DNA of 64,000 nucleotides from Chitinophagales bacterium (GCA_013298845.1 JAAFJN010000001.1:1-64000); one strand, 5' to 3'; positions 15,836 through 26,032 are shown, counted from the first letter of the stretch. The notes: generated from the letters alone by a model not told the origin. Program-made: numbers and translations.

Positions 15836-17563
15836 CTAAATCTGCACTGTATTCATTTTTTTATTCAGGCGCATTTTGGCTTTTCGTACACTGGCCGGAT
15901 CAATATTGAGCAGCGCGGCAATTTCTTTGGTGGACAAATTGAGGTGGAAATAGGCGCAAAGCCGCACTTCGTTTTGGGTTAACGACGGGTGCTCGGCCAA
16001 TAGTTGTTTAAAAAAATTGGGGTGCACCCTTTCAAAATGCACCCGAAACCGCTCCCAGTCGGCATCGAGGTACAGGTTGTTCCGAATCACCGATTCCAGG
16101 TCTTGAATCACGTTTTTAACGCTCGTTGGGGCTGTATTGCGCAGCGTATGCACGTGGCTTTTCAGGCCCGACAACAATTCGTTCTTTTGGTACATGTACA
16201 AAGTTGTGGAGGCCAATTCCCGTTGGTTGGAATCCAGTTTTTCCTGAAGCAGGTCATTTTGGATTTTGTGCAACAGGTTTTCGGAAGCAATTTTTTCGTT
16301 TTGGTGGTGCAATTCCTGCGCTTCTAATTGTTTCCGTTTGAGTTCGTCGCGCAACAACATAAACCGTTCCACCAGGGCCAGGGCCAAACAAAATGCCTGC
16401 GCAATGAGGGCGATATTGGCCGTTTGGAAAATAGAGCCGCCCGCCTTGGTCGGAAACCGGATAAAAAACACCCCCAACGCCAGTATCATGGCCAACGAAA
16501 CAAGATTGGCCAATAAAAAATAACGCGCCGCCGGGTATTTTCGCCGGTAACTGACCAATGCCGTGTACAAAATAGCGAGCACAATAGCCACCACCAAAAC
16601 ATTAAACCAGGGCGTAACGAGGTGATCAATGTACGCAATGCGACTAATCATCACAACGAAGACAATCCCCTGAAACCAAATAAAAACGACCAGTAGATAT
16701 TTCAGCAGTTTATCTTGCCGGGGCAATAAAGCCTTGGTATCGAGGTACACCCGCGCCAGTTGTATCATGCCACCCAAAATGAGCACGATAGCAAAGCGAT
16801 TGACGATTATATTCAAGTCGTACGTCCATTGTAACCCATCGGCCGTGTATAACAGCACGTTGAATTTGGGCTTAATCAAAACATTGATGTACTTGTTAAA
16901 GGAAATAATGTACAACATGCCGCCAATTTGCATGATCAGGTAATACAGGTAGGTTTTGTCCCGAAAAACGTAATACACGTAGGCATTGTAGCCAAAAAAC
17001 ATCAATACGATCAGGGTGGTAACGAGGGTTGATACCCACAGCGTCTGTTCGGTGGCTTCAAATATTTGGGCATTGTACAGCAACACGGAAGGGACAATGG
17101 GGTGGCCAAATTCGCGCAAAGTCGCAATTTTAGTGTAAAAATACAGAACATTGGTGGTTTTCCCCTGCAAAACACACGGCAATCGGCGGTTGTGCCGTTG
17201 CCTGCTGGGCACCAGATAACCGTTCTGGTTGCTAACCCATTCCTGCCGGTCGTAATCGTAATAGTACAGGGTATTATCCAGCAGCGGAAATATACCAGCC
17301 ATGTATTTGGCAGCGTAAGCGTGGGGGTTGTACACGTGTACCCGCACCCAATACGCATCCGCCCGATCGGACCACATGGTATCGGTTGGCCGGAATGGCA
17401 ACGTGGAATCGGATACAATGCGCTCCAAAGGATAGTTTTGGTCTTCGAGAATGTGGAAATCTGTTACCTCCATCCACGCCTCATCGGTGAGGGTAAACGG
17501 ACGCTGGGCCAACACCGGGCCGACGCATTGAAGAAATAAAAGCAACAACCCTATTCGATTCAT
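15836..17563 (-). CDS. 7TMR-DISM membrane receptor with C-terminal LuxR-like HTH
   Basis: 575 residues. Signal peptide to about residue 19, then a 7TMR-DISM extracellular beta-domain (WMEVTDFHILEDQNYPLER, DAYWVRVHVYNPHAYAAKYM, LDNTLYYYDYDRQEW). About seven hydrophobic segments follow between residues ~178 and ~400 (VSTLVTTLIVLMFFGYNAYV, LLVVFIWFQGIVFVVMI, YFLLANLVSLAMILALGVFF). A coiled coil (~405-460) leads to a C-terminal HTH of the LuxR/sigma-70 region 4 kind: LTQNEVRLCAYFHLNLSTKE, IAALLNIDPASVRKAKMRL. This is the one-component membrane-bound regulator layout common in Bacteroidota. Ligand and targets are unknown. Promoter candidate TAATTTTG at 17595-17602. Confidence 0.85.
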   Translation of the reverse strand: MNRIGLLLLFLQCVGPVLAQRPFTLTDEAWMEVTDFHILEDQNYPLERIVSDSTLPFRPTDTMWSDRADAYWVRVHVYNPHAYAAKYMAGIFPLLDNTLYYYDYDRQEWVSNQNGYLVPSRQRHNRRLPCVLQGKTTNVLYFYTKIATLREFGHPIVPSVLLYNAQIFEATEQTLWVSTLVTTLIVLMFFGYNAYVYYVFRDKTYLYYLIMQIGGMLYIISFNKYINVLIKPKFNVLLYTADGLQWTYDLNIIVNRFAIVLILGGMIQLARVYLDTKALLPRQDKLLKYLLVVFIWFQGIVFVVMISRIAYIDHLVTPWFNVLVVAIVLAILYTALVSYRRKYPAARYFLLANLVSLAMILALGVFFIRFPTKAGGSIFQTANIALIAQAFCLALALVERFMLLRDELKRKQLEAQELHHQNEKIASENLLHKIQNDLLQEKLDSNQRELASTTLYMYQKNELLSGLKSHVHTLRNTAPTSVKNVIQDLESVIRNNLYLDADWERFRVHFERVHPNFFKQLLAEHPSLTQNEVRLCAYFHLNLSTKEIAALLNIDPASVRKAKMRLNKKMNTVQI

Positions 17564-17594
17564 GGCGAAGTGTTTTTATAATGGCATAAAAAAG

Positions 17595-17602
17595 CAAAAT
17601 TA
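17595..17602 (-). promoter_or_regulatory. -7 box for the 7TMR-DISM regulator
   Basis: Minus-strand TAATTTTG, 31 bases before the ATG at 17563. No clear -33 element. Confidence 0.45.
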
Positions 17603-17730
17603 AGGTATATTTTTTGAACGGTTGTTTGCACAGAGGTAAATGCTGGCAGCGGCGAGCGGGTGCGTTAGGGCATCGGCAGCGACATTTGCGAAAATAGCGA
17701 TCACCAGAAACGTATCTACACAAAACACCG

Positions 17731-17738
17731 TACTTTTG
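17731..17738 (+). promoter_or_regulatory. -7 box for gatA
   Basis: TACTTTTG, 32 bases before the gatA ATG. It faces away from the 7TMR-DISM promoter. Confidence 0.5.
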
Positions 17739-17770
17739 CCCGTTCCCCAACAACCCCCTATTCGCAGAAA

Positions 17771-19204
17771 ATGCCTAAATTCAAATCTCTTTCCGATATT
17801 CAAACGGCGTTGCGCACGGGTGTGACCACCTGCCGCGCCCTCGTTGAGCATTACCTCGAACAAATTGCCGCCACCCAAACCCTCAACGCTTACGTGGAAG
17901 TGTGGGCCGACGAAGCCCGCCAACGCGCCGATGATACCGACCGGCAATTGCGCGACAACCCCGGTCAATTGGGCCGCCTCTTTGGCTGCGTGGTGAGCCT
18001 CAAAGACAATATTTGTTACGAAGGCCACACCGTTACCGCCGGGGCCAAAGTCCTCGAAGGGTTCCGGTCGCCGTACTCTTCCACGGTCGTGGAGCGCATG
18101 ATCGCCGAAGGAGCCATTATGATCGGGCGCACCAACTGCGACCAATTTGGCATGGGTTCCTCCAACGAAAACTCGGCGTATGGCCCGGTTCGGCACCCGC
18201 TGGACCCGGAGCGGGTATCGGGCGGTTCGTCGGGCGGAGCGGCCGTGTCCGTTTTAGCCGATACTTGTTTAATGGCCCTGGGCAGCGATACCGGTGGCTC
18301 CATTCGGCAACCCGCCGGTTTTTGTGGTTTGTGGGGTTTTAAGCCGTCGTATGGTCGCGTTTCGCGCCACGGTTTGATCGCTTACGGCTCGTCGTTTGAC
18401 CAAATCGGCTGCATTACCCACAATCCCGACGATGTGGCGTTGTTCCTCGAAGTGTGCGCCGGGGCGGACCAATTTGACAGCACCGCCACCGACCGGCCCG
18501 TTCCTACCGTGGACCTGACGCTTCAGCCAACCCAACAATACCGCATTGCTTATTTGGCCAACACCATTGATAACCCGGGTATTGATCCCGTGGTAAAAAC
18601 CGTTACCCAACACTACCTCGCGCAGTTGCAGGAACAAGGTCACACGTTGGAAGAAGTGGCTTTTGACCTCATTGACTACGTTATTCCCGCTTATTACGTG
18701 CTCACTACGGCCGAGGCATCGTCCAATTTGAGCCGTTTCGACGGGATGCGCTACGGGTACCGCGCCCCGCAGGCCACCGATATTGAGTCGGTGTATTTGC
18801 AGTCGCGTTCCGAGGGTTTTACGCCGGAGGTTAAAAAGCGCATTTTGTTGGGGGCGTTTGTGTTGAGCAGCGGTTATTACGACGCTTATTACACCAAAGC
18901 CCAGCAGGTGCGCCGCATGTTGCGCGACCGTATTGCGGCCATTTTGGGCGAATACGACGCCATTATTTTGCCCGTTGCGCCCGGCGTGGCGTGGCGTTTT
19001 GGCGAAAAATCGGCCGACCCCACGGCCATGTATTTATCCGATATTTACACGGTATCGGCCAATCTGTGCGGTATTCCGGCCGTTACGTACCCCATTGGGC
19101 AGCACTCCGACAACAATATGCCCATCGGGATTCAACTCATGGGCCGCATGTACGACGAAGCGGCCCTTCTTTCTTTAGCCAACAACATCAGTCATGCGAT
19201 ATAA
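17771..19204 (+). CDS. gatA: Asp-tRNA(Asn)/Glu-tRNA(Gln) amidotransferase subunit A
   Basis: 477 residues, normal length. GatA hydrolyses glutamine and passes ammonia to GatB to convert misacylated Glu-tRNA(Gln) or Asp-tRNA(Asn). The amidase triad is complete: Lys78 (VSLKDN), cis-Ser153 (SGGSSGGAA) and nucleophile Ser177 (GSDTGGSIRQPAG). The oxyanion-loop region and the C-terminal IGIQLMGRMYDEAALLSLA are also conserved. It overlaps truA by 11 bases. gatC lies 12 kb away on the other strand (30911) and gatB is not in the window, so the complex is encoded at dispersed sites. Confidence 0.95.
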   Translation: MPKFKSLSDIQTALRTGVTTCRALVEHYLEQIAATQTLNAYVEVWADEARQRADDTDRQLRDNPGQLGRLFGCVVSLKDNICYEGHTVTAGAKVLEGFRSPYSSTVVERMIAEGAIMIGRTNCDQFGMGSSNENSAYGPVRHPLDPERVSGGSSGGAAVSVLADTCLMALGSDTGGSIRQPAGFCGLWGFKPSYGRVSRHGLIAYGSSFDQIGCITHNPDDVALFLEVCAGADQFDSTATDRPVPTVDLTLQPTQQYRIAYLANTIDNPGIDPVVKTVTQHYLAQLQEQGHTLEEVAFDLIDYVIPAYYVLTTAEASSNLSRFDGMRYGYRAPQATDIESVYLQSRSEGFTPEVKKRILLGAFVLSSGYYDAYYTKAQQVRRMLRDRIAAILGEYDAIILPVAPGVAWRFGEKSADPTAMYLSDIYTVSANLCGIPAVTYPIGQHSDNNMPIGIQLMGRMYDEAALLSLANNISHAI

Positions 19205-19928
19205 ACTTACTGTGGAATACGACGGCAGCCGCTACGCCGGCTGGCAATTACAAACCAAAGACCGTTCTGTTCAGGGCGAATTAATTGCGGCCGCTACGAC
19301 GGTATTTGGCGTAAAACCCGCCGAACTCTACGGTTCCGGTCGCACCGACGCGGGGGTACACGCCCGCCGACAGGTGGCGCACCTCGACATCACGGTGGAG
19401 CACCGCCTCAACCTCGACCAGATGCGGATGCGCATGAACGACGAACTTTCGCACGATATTAATATTTTGCAGGTAGAAAAAGCGCACCCCAAGTTTCACG
19501 CCCGCTACGATGCCAAAGAGCGCGTGTACGTGTACCATATTTCCAAACGCCGCGACGCTTTTGCCAAAAAATACGTGTGGTGGGTCCGCGATACCCTCGA
19601 TACCAAAGCCATGCGCACCGCCGCTTCGGTGCTGGTGGGTTTCCACGATTTTAAGTCGTTCGGCAGCCAATCGGAGCCGGGGCAATCCACGATGGTTGAA
19701 CTCAAACGGTTGGAAATTAAAGAAGACCAGGACCGGATTTATATCACCGTGGCGGGTTCGCATTTTTTGTGGAAAATGGTGCGCCGCATCGTGGGTGTAT
19801 TGGTGGAAACGGGTCGTGGCCGCCTCAACTCCGACGACGTGGAGCGTTTTCTCAACCAGCCTTCGCAGGAGCCTGCGCGTTTGACCGCGCCGCCATCGGG
19901 GTTGTTTTTGGAGCAGGTCATTTATTGA
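19194..19928 (+). CDS. truA: tRNA pseudouridine(38-40) synthase
   Basis: 244 residues. TruA converts uridines 38-40 of the anticodon arm to pseudouridine. Catalytic Asp52 lies in GSGRTDAGVHA; other family blocks are YDGSRYAGWQLQ, VGFHDFKSFG, AGSHFLWKMVRRIVGVL and the TAPPSGLFLEQVIY end. Starts inside the last codons of gatA (11-base overlap), so it is cotranscribed with it. The region downstream is gene-free for 770 bases. Confidence 0.95.
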   Translation: MRYKLTVEYDGSRYAGWQLQTKDRSVQGELIAAATTVFGVKPAELYGSGRTDAGVHARRQVAHLDITVEHRLNLDQMRMRMNDELSHDINILQVEKAHPKFHARYDAKERVYVYHISKRRDAFAKKYVWWVRDTLDTKAMRTAASVLVGFHDFKSFGSQSEPGQSTMVELKRLEIKEDQDRIYITVAGSHFLWKMVRRIVGVLVETGRGRLNSDDVERFLNQPSQEPARLTAPPSGLFLEQVIY

Positions 19929-20698
19929 AGACCGAAGACAAAAGACGTTAGACTTTAGACTTTGGATGTGCCCGTTGTAGAGCGTTCCGCGACGATATGT
20001 GCATCCCGGAGGTACGGAGTGGATGACATCTCAGAGCGACTCGGATTTAGGATAAAAGATAGAATGGAAGACCGACGGACGTAGCACTTGACTCATGCGC
20101 ACCGGGGTTGCGGTGCCGGTGGCGCATATTTTCGGATAAAATCTACCAAATCTTACAGATTTTGCAGATTAGTCCACCTGAACCTTGTGCGTTTATTCAC
20201 TCGATTTTTTAAAAAAACTTCTGATATCTGCTATCATACATCATCAATCATATATCAAAAAGCATACGGCCCGGCCTACGAAACAACCATCAAAACCGCT
20301 CAGTGGCTTTGTCATCCAGAAGGGATCTATTGTCGTAAGATTTTGCATAAAATATCACAGACATCGTGCGTACTTCAAACGCATGACGGTTGTTTTATCA
20401 TACTTTTCTTTCCGCACTTTTTGTCCGATATTGTGATCCCACAGATCCCTTCTGGATGACAAAGCCACTTGTGTTGAGCGGTAGTCGAAACACAGCGTTT
20501 TTTTAGGTTCTTGAGTGGTTTGGGGCGCTTTTGGGAAAATGTCTTTTGACCTAAACCCGCACCGCTCTGAGATGTCATCCACTCCGTACCTCCGGGATGC
20601 ACTCCTCTCGTCGCGGAACGCTCTACAACGACAAAAACTTCAAAAATCAATAATCTTATCTCGGAATTCTTAAATAAAAAAATATCTATCAAAAAAAT
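19929..20698. repeat. Gene-free 770 bp with nested inverted repeats (MITE/REP-like)
   Basis: The gap between truA and the SDR gene holds no credible gene. It has two nested inverted-repeat pairs. The outer arms are 19974-20051 and 20550-20629: near-identical over the 65-67 base core (19974-20038 / 20563-20629), then weaker. They contain gagcgttccgcgacga and ggtacggagtggatgacatc. The inner arms, 20302-20328 and 20443-20469, are 27 bases and perfectly complementary. A further short palindrome (gtgtt...aacac) lies at 20470-20492, and 19935-19965 has agac/gac-type short repeats. No transposase is present. Function unknown; it may be a non-autonomous mobile element or paired dispersed repeats. Confidence 0.7.
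20302..20469. repeat. Perfect 27-bp inverted repeat (inner pair)
   Basis: Arms 20302-20328 and 20443-20469 are exact reverse complements (agtggctttgtcatccagaa at the left outer end), with a 114-base spacer. It could form a long hairpin in RNA or a cruciform in DNA. Confidence 0.8.
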
Positions 20699-21400
20699 AT
20701 GAACGCAATAATAATAGGTGCCTCTTCCGGGATTGGGATGGAACTTGCCCGCTTGTTGGTCAAGGAAGGTTACACCACGTACATCACCGGCCGCCGCGCC
20801 GACCGCCTCGAAGCACTCCGCGCCGAAGCGCCCGAACAGTACCGCATCAAGGTGTTTGATATTACGGATTTGCCCGCTTCCGACCGGGCATTTGACGAAA
20901 TGGTGGCCGATTTGGGCACCGTGGATCTGGTCGTGGTGAACTCCGGATGGGGCGATATCAACAAAAAACTGGACTGGGCGATTGAACACACCGTGATCCA
21001 AACCAATGTGGTGGGCGCGACCAACCTGTGCGTACGCGCCATGCACGTATTTTACGCGCAAAACAAAGGCCATTTGGTGGGCATTTCATCCATTGCGTCG
21101 CTCATTGGCGGGCGGCTTAACCCCGCTTACAACGCCTCCAAAGCGTTTTTGTCCAATTACCTGCACGGGCTGCAATTGGCCGTAAAATCGCGCAAACAGC
21201 CCATTACCGTTACTGATATTCGCCCCGGTTTTGTCCGCACCGATTTGGTCAAAGGCGACCGCGTGTTTTGGATGCAGCCGGTGGAAAAAGCCGCGCGCCA
21301 AATTCTGGATGCCATTAAGGCCAAAAAGAAAAAAGCCTACATCACCAAACGCTGGGCTTTGTTTGGTTGGTTGATGAAACATATTTCGGGTTGGGCGTAG
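20699..21400 (+). CDS. Short-chain dehydrogenase/reductase
   Basis: 233 residues, classical SDR. The NAD(P)-binding motif is GASSGIG (7-13), immediately after the first strand. The NNAG-equivalent is NSGWG (81-85). Catalytic Ser is in VGISSIAS (about 131) and the YxxxK motif is Tyr144/Lys148 (YNASK). GRRADRL after the second strand, with arginines, suggests NADP preference. Substrate unknown. The C-terminal ALFGWLMKHISGWA is hydrophobic and may bind membrane. Preceded by an A/T-rich stretch without a clear consensus promoter. Confidence 0.88.
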   Translation: MNAIIIGASSGIGMELARLLVKEGYTTYITGRRADRLEALRAEAPEQYRIKVFDITDLPASDRAFDEMVADLGTVDLVVVNSGWGDINKKLDWAIEHTVIQTNVVGATNLCVRAMHVFYAQNKGHLVGISSIASLIGGRLNPAYNASKAFLSNYLHGLQLAVKSRKQPITVTDIRPGFVRTDLVKGDRVFWMQPVEKAARQILDAIKAKKKKAYITKRWALFGWLMKHISGWA

Positions 21401-21425
21401 TACTGTAACATTTTAGAAAAAGTTG

Positions 21426-21458
21426 TTTGTTGTTTTTAAAACATTTTATGTAATTTTG
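21426..21458 (+). promoter_or_regulatory. Promoter of uvrA
   Basis: TTTG at 21426-21429, 21-base spacer, TAATTTTG at 21451-21458. The transcript would have a leader of roughly 55 bases. No LexA-type box was recognised, though I could not search systematically. Confidence 0.6.
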
Positions 21459-21519
21459 CGGTTTTAGATGCCCCATTGGGCCTCAAACGGCCTTTTGCCG
21501 CTTTAACGTAAAAAAAGGA

Positions 21520-24396
21520 ATGTCCAATAAAAAGAGCAATACAGATACGATTCTCCTGACGGAAGAAACCAACCCCAATGACTTTATTTCGGTCACGGGT
21601 GCGCGGGTACACAACCTCAAAAACGTCAACGTGGATATTCCGCGTAACCAATTGGTGGTGATTACCGGCGTGAGCGGTTCTGGCAAAAGTTCGTTGGCGT
21701 TTGATACCATTTACGCCGAAGGACAACGCCGTTTTATGGAAACCCTGTCGAGTTACGCCCGGCAGTTTATTGGCGAAATGGAACGCCCCGACGTGGAGCA
21801 AATTACCGGTCTTTCGCCCGTTATCAGTATTGAACAAAAAACAACGGGCCGCAACCCGCGCTCTACCGTGGGCACCGTTACCGAGGTGTACGACTTTTTG
21901 CGGCTGCTGTTTGCCCGCGCCGGTGACGCGTATTCGTACGTAACGGGAAAAAAAATGGTGAAATTCACCGAAGAACAAATTCTCGAAAGCATTTCCGAAC
22001 GGTTCGAAGGCCAAAAAATAATGATGCTTGCCCCCGTGGTCCGCTCCCGCAAAGGCCATTACCGCGAACTGTTCGAACAAATCCGCAAGCAAGGGTACAC
22101 CAAAGTCCGCATTGACGGCGAAGTACACGAAGTAGTTCCCGAAATGCAGGTGGACCGTTATAAAATTCACGATATCGAAATTGTGGTGGATCGCCTCCGC
22201 GTGGGCGACGACCGGGGCGAACGCCTGGCCGAAAGTGTCAAAACCGCCATGCGCATCGGCGACGGCATGATGATGGTGGTGGCCCTGGATACCGAAGACA
22301 GCGCGCAGGCCGTATTTTCCAAACGCCTCATGTGCCCCGATTCCGGTATTTCGTACGAAGAACCTTCCCCCAACTCTTTTTCTTTCAACTCGCCCTACGG
22401 CATGTGTCCGCATTGCAAAGGCGTGGGCGAAGTGCACGAAGCCGATCTCAAACGCATTATCCCCGACGACAGTAAAAGTATCAACGACATCGGGATTGTG
22501 CCCTTTGGCGAAGTGCGCGACAACCTGACGTTTAAACAATTGCGGGCTTTGGCCAAAAAATTCAAATTTTCGTTCAGCACGCCCATCCGCGAAATCCCGG
22601 AAGAAGCCCTGAAAGTGATTTTGCACGGCGGCGGCGAAGCCCTCGAAGTGAGCGTCAACTGGGGCGGCGACGAATGGAGTTATAACCTCGCGGCCGAAGG
22701 GGTGACGAATATGCTCAAACGCTATTACACCGAAAGTTCGAGCGAAAAAATCCGGCAGTGGGCCGAAGACTTTATGTCGGTCACGACCTGCCCCGAATGC
22801 CACGGCACCCGCCTCCGCCAGGAAAGCCTTTGGTTCAAAATTGCCGACCGCAACATCGCTGAATTGGGTGAAATGGGCCTGAATGAATTGGCCGACACCC
22901 TCAATAACATCGAAAATGACATGTCGGAGCGCCAACGCGCCATCGCCAAAGAAGTGCTGAAAGAAATCCGGTTTCGCCTGCACTTTTTGTTGCAGGTGGG
23001 CCTCGATTACCTGGCCCTCAACCGTCCGGCGCGGACTTTATCGGGCGGCGAAAGCCAACGCATCCGGTTGGCCACCCAAATCGGGTCCCAACTCACGGGT
23101 ATCACTTATATCCTCGACGAACCGAGCATCGGGTTGCACCAACGCGATAACCAGCGCCTCATCGAAGCGTTGAAAAACCTGCGCGACATTGGCAATACCG
23201 TTTTGGTGGTAGAGCACGACCGCGATATTATGCTCGAATCCGATTACCTCATTGACCTGGGGCCGGGCGCGGGCAAACACGGTGGCGTAATTGTGGACAT
23301 TGGCAAACCCGTTGATTTTTTAAAACAATCCACCAAAACCTCCGATTATCTCGCCGGGCGCGCCAAATTGGACATTCCCAAAGTGCGCCGCGCGGGCAAT
23401 GGCAAAGCGCTGGCCCTGTACGGCTGCACCGGCCACAACCTCAAAAATGTGGATATGTCCATTCCGCTCGGTACGTTTATCTGCGTTACCGGGGTAAGTG
23501 GTTCGGGTAAATCGTCGCTGATTAACGAGACCTTGTACCCCATTTTACAACAGCATTTTTACAATAGCCTCAAACGCCCGTTGCCCTACGAAAAAGTGGA
23601 AGGACTGGAGCATTTGGACAAAGTCATTGAAATTGACCAAAGCCCCATTGGCCGCACCCCGCGCAGTAATCCGGCTACTTACACCAACGTTTTTGGCGAT
23701 ATCCGCAAATTATTTTCCGATACCCCGGAGGCCAAAATTCGCGGCTACCAACCGGGCCGGTTTTCGTTTAACGTAAAAGGAGGCCGCTGCGAAGTGTGCG
23801 AAGGCGGCGGCATGAAGGTAATTGAGATGAATTTCCTGCCCGATGTATCCGTGCCTTGCGACCGCTGCATGGGCCGCCGTTACAACCGCGAAACCCTGGA
23901 AGTTTTGTACAAAGGCAAATCCATTTCCGACGTTTTGGAAATGACCATTGACGAAGCGGTGGTGTTTTTTGAACCCATTCCTTCCATTTTCCGCAAAATA
24001 AAAACCCTGCAAGACGTGGGGTTGGGCTATATCACGTTGGGCCAGCAAGCCACTACCTTGTCGGGTGGTGAAGCGCAGCGCGTCAAACTGGCCGAAGAAT
24101 TATCCAAAAAAGATACGGGCCGCACCATTTATATCCTCGATGAACCCACCACGGGTTTGCACTTCGACGATATCCGCCAATTACTTACAGTATTGAACAA
24201 ACTGGTGGAAAAAGGTAATACTGTCGTGGTCATTGAACACAACCTCGACGTGGTAAAAATGGCCGATTTTATCCTCGATATTGGGCCGGAAGGGGGCAAA
24301 GGCGGCGGCAAAGTAGTATGCGCCGGTACCCCCGAACAAGTAGCAGCGGTGAAAGAAAGTTGGACCGGGCAATTTTTGGTGCAGGAGTTGAAATAG
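21520..24396 (+). CDS. uvrA: Excinuclease ABC subunit A
   Basis: 958 residues. UvrA is the damage-sensing ATPase dimer of nucleotide excision repair. Both ABC modules are complete: Walker [10 protein letters not shown] at 50-58 and again in the second half, signatures [12 protein letters not shown] and [15 protein letters not shown], and Walker B regions [10 protein letters not shown] and [10 protein letters not shown]. The second zinc site is intact (CEVCEGGG ... CDRCMGRRY). The first is not: [18 protein letters not shown] replaces the usual CxxC, while the partner CPHCKGVG is kept, so this site probably does not bind zinc; I recall this as common in Bacteroidota UvrA. Not in an operon with uvrB here. 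Confidence 0.97.
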   Translation: MSNKKSNTDTILLTEETNPNDFISVTGARVHNLKNVNVDIPRNQLVVITGVSGSGKSSLAFDTIYAEGQRRFMETLSSYARQFIGEMERPDVEQITGLSPVISIEQKTTGRNPRSTVGTVTEVYDFLRLLFARAGDAYSYVTGKKMVKFTEEQILESISERFEGQKIMMLAPVVRSRKGHYRELFEQIRKQGYTKVRIDGEVHEVVPEMQVDRYKIHDIEIVVDRLRVGDDRGERLAESVKTAMRIGDGMMMVVALDTEDSAQAVFSKRLMCPDSGISYEEPSPNSFSFNSPYGMCPHCKGVGEVHEADLKRIIPDDSKSINDIGIVPFGEVRDNLTFKQLRALAKKFKFSFSTPIREIPEEALKVILHGGGEALEVSVNWGGDEWSYNLAAEGVTNMLKRYYTESSSEKIRQWAEDFMSVTTCPECHGTRLRQESLWFKIADRNIAELGEMGLNELADTLNNIENDMSERQRAIAKEVLKEIRFRLHFLLQVGLDYLALNRPARTLSGGESQRIRLATQIGSQLTGITYILDEPSIGLHQRDNQRLIEALKNLRDIGNTVLVVEHDRDIMLESDYLIDLGPGAGKHGGVIVDIGKPVDFLKQSTKTSDYLAGRAKLDIPKVRRAGNGKALALYGCTGHNLKNVDMSIPLGTFICVTGVSGSGKSSLINETLYPILQQHFYNSLKRPLPYEKVEGLEHLDKVIEIDQSPIGRTPRSNPATYTNVFGDIRKLFSDTPEAKIRGYQPGRFSFNVKGGRCEVCEGGGMKVIEMNFLPDVSVPCDRCMGRRYNRETLEVLYKGKSISDVLEMTIDEAVVFFEPIPSIFRKIKTLQDVGLGYITLGQQATTLSGGEAQRVKLAEELSKKDTGRTIYILDEPTTGLHFDDIRQLLTVLNKLVEKGNTVVVIEHNLDVVKMADFILDIGPEGGKGGGKVVCAGTPEQVAAVKESWTGQFLVQELK

Positions 24397-24521
24397 GGAA
24401 ATTTGTCAAAATTGTACAAATTGATCCGGTTGACCTACCCAACGTTAAGGTGTTTTTGGCAGTAAAGAGTATTTGTAGTTATCTAAACACACTTCTACTC
24501 ATTCAGTAAAAACACACAAAC

Positions 24522-25757
24522 ATGCAAAAACTACTTCAACTTCTGCTGGTCATTGCGATGGCCACCCCACTTACCGCCCAATGGAACGACGTTACGCCCA
24601 CGTCCGGTTTTATCAACAATGCCTCGGTGATTAACAAAGATCGGGTCGTGGTGATGACCGGCGATTCGACCGGGTTTCAATTGCAAGCCACCAGCGACCG
24701 GGGCCAAAACTGGAATCAAATTCCCCTGCCCGTTTGGACCAGCACCGACCCAATGTACTGGCGTGGTGTTCAGTTCACCGATGCCCAACACGGCTTTGTG
24801 TACGGCGACTGGTTGGTGAACGGCGGCGTTTTTGCGCCCAATGGCACCGAGAGTTTTGCCTTGTTTGCCACCAGCAATGGCGGCCAAACCTGGGAACTGC
24901 GCCTGCCCACGGTACCCCAACAAGCCCTCCAATCGCTCAATACCATCCACTTTTTCAACCCCGAACAGGGTATTATTACCCTCACGTCCGGCCTGGGTTA
25001 TACCCTCATTCAAACCACCAACGACGGCGGCCTCACCTGGACTTCGCGCGACACGATTTTTGATTACCTGTACCCCGAGTCCGAGCGCCTGAACGCCACC
25101 GGAAACGGATACTCTGTCCGTTCGCAGTACGTGAACGGAGTGCTTCAGCGGGCGTTGTACGGTATTCAGGACTTTGGCCAAACCTGGGAAAATATCGGTA
25201 CGCCCGGCACGGGCACCAATTGGCCCCAGCAAAGGGTGGGGCTTTGGTTCGACGGCACATACTACCTCAACAACGACCAGGTGATTCGTTTAGAGCCATT
25301 TTCGACCGGTGGTTTTCCGGTCATTTACAAGTATGGTTTCTCCAACGATGGCGGAGCGCAGTGGACCACGGACTTTTTCACCGTAGAAGACTATTCGGTA
25401 TCGGGCATCGAACTATTCGACAATGTATTGTGGTTTCAAACCCGCAAGGGACTGTACTGGCGCAGTTTGGAACCCAGCAGCAGCAACGAAAAAGTGATGG
25501 TGTATCCAAGTCTTGGGTTATTCCCTAACCCGGTGGCAGCGGGCGCAACGTTGACCCTGCGCGTACCGGAGGCTACCAGCGGCGGTACCATCCGATTGTA
25601 CCAGATGGATGGTTGTTTGGTACAGGAGCAAATAGCCGATAACAGCCGAGAAACAGCCACATTACAGATACCGGCGACTTTGTCACCGGGTATTTATCAG
25701 GTGCAATGGACCTTCGATACTGGCGTGGTGGCGCGGCAATCGGTGGTTATTAAGTAG
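24522..25757 (+). CDS. T9SS-exported protein with BNR/Ycf48-like beta-propeller repeats
   Basis: 411 residues. Signal peptide MQKLLQLLLVIAMATPLTAQ. Five Asp-box-type motifs are spaced through the body: TSDRGQNWNQ, TSNGGQTWEL, TNDGGLTWTS, DFGQTWEN and SNDGGAQWTT, as in sialidase-like and Ycf48-like propellers. The C-terminus is a T9SS type A sorting domain (LFPNPVAAGATLTLRV, LSPGIYQVQWTF, ending QSVVIK). A surface or released propeller; substrate unknown, and no sialidase catalytic residues are evident. Its 3' end overlaps the convergent TfoX-like gene by 8 bases. Confidence 0.82.
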   Translation: MQKLLQLLLVIAMATPLTAQWNDVTPTSGFINNASVINKDRVVVMTGDSTGFQLQATSDRGQNWNQIPLPVWTSTDPMYWRGVQFTDAQHGFVYGDWLVNGGVFAPNGTESFALFATSNGGQTWELRLPTVPQQALQSLNTIHFFNPEQGIITLTSGLGYTLIQTTNDGGLTWTSRDTIFDYLYPESERLNATGNGYSVRSQYVNGVLQRALYGIQDFGQTWENIGTPGTGTNWPQQRVGLWFDGTYYLNNDQVIRLEPFSTGGFPVIYKYGFSNDGGAQWTTDFFTVEDYSVSGIELFDNVLWFQTRKGLYWRSLEPSSSNEKVMVYPSLGLFPNPVAAGATLTLRVPEATSGGTIRLYQMDGCLVQEQIADNSRETATLQIPATLSPGIYQVQWTFDTGVVARQSVVIK

Positions 25758-26001
25758 CCTTTTTCTTTTTGGAAGCAATTGCGCGGGGATTAAAATCCAG
25801 CGCTTTTTGAATCCAGAAGTCCAGATCATCATCGGCATCAATGCCTTCGGGGTTAATAAACACGTAACTGATCATGGAGCGTCTGCCGTGGATCATGGTT
25901 CGGCAACCATTCAGGGTAATGGCTTCTTCGTGCCAGGTGCGGTCAATGCGGGCCATGAGTTCGTCATTGACCACACCTACACACATTTTATCGTTCACCA
26001 T
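25750..26001 (-). CDS. TfoX N-terminal-domain-like protein, 5'-truncated
   Basis: 83 residues. The sequence matches the second half of a stand-alone TfoX_N domain: MVNDKMCVGVVNDELMARID, TLNGCRTMIHGRRSMISYVF, INPEGIDADDDLDFWIQKAL, FNPRA and a Lys-rich tail. Complete relatives are about 110 residues and begin with a helix followed by a KKMFGG-type loop; here only RRNGI is readable upstream of the first Met before a stop. The missing part would fall on the promoter and start of the divergent T9SS gene at 26073. It may be a remnant or a shortened functional protein. TfoX/Sxy proteins regulate competence in some proteobacteria; no such role is implied here. Confidence 0.7.
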   Translation of the reverse strand: MVNDKMCVGVVNDELMARIDRTWHEEAITLNGCRTMIHGRRSMISYVFINPEGIDADDDLDFWIQKALDFNPRAIASKKKKAT

Positions 26002-26024
26002 AATACCATTTCGCCGTATCGTGT

Positions 26025-26032
26025 TATATTTG
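26025..26032 (+). promoter_or_regulatory. -7 box for the T9SS gene at 26073
   Basis: TATATTTG, 40 bases before the ATG. It lies just where the 5' part of the TfoX-like gene would be expected. Confidence 0.45.

Noticed and set aside
20088-20459. Open frames on both strands within 19.9-20.7 kb
   Set aside because: They run through the inverted repeats, have no recognisable domain or start signal, and mirrored frames exist on both strands as expected for palindromic DNA.
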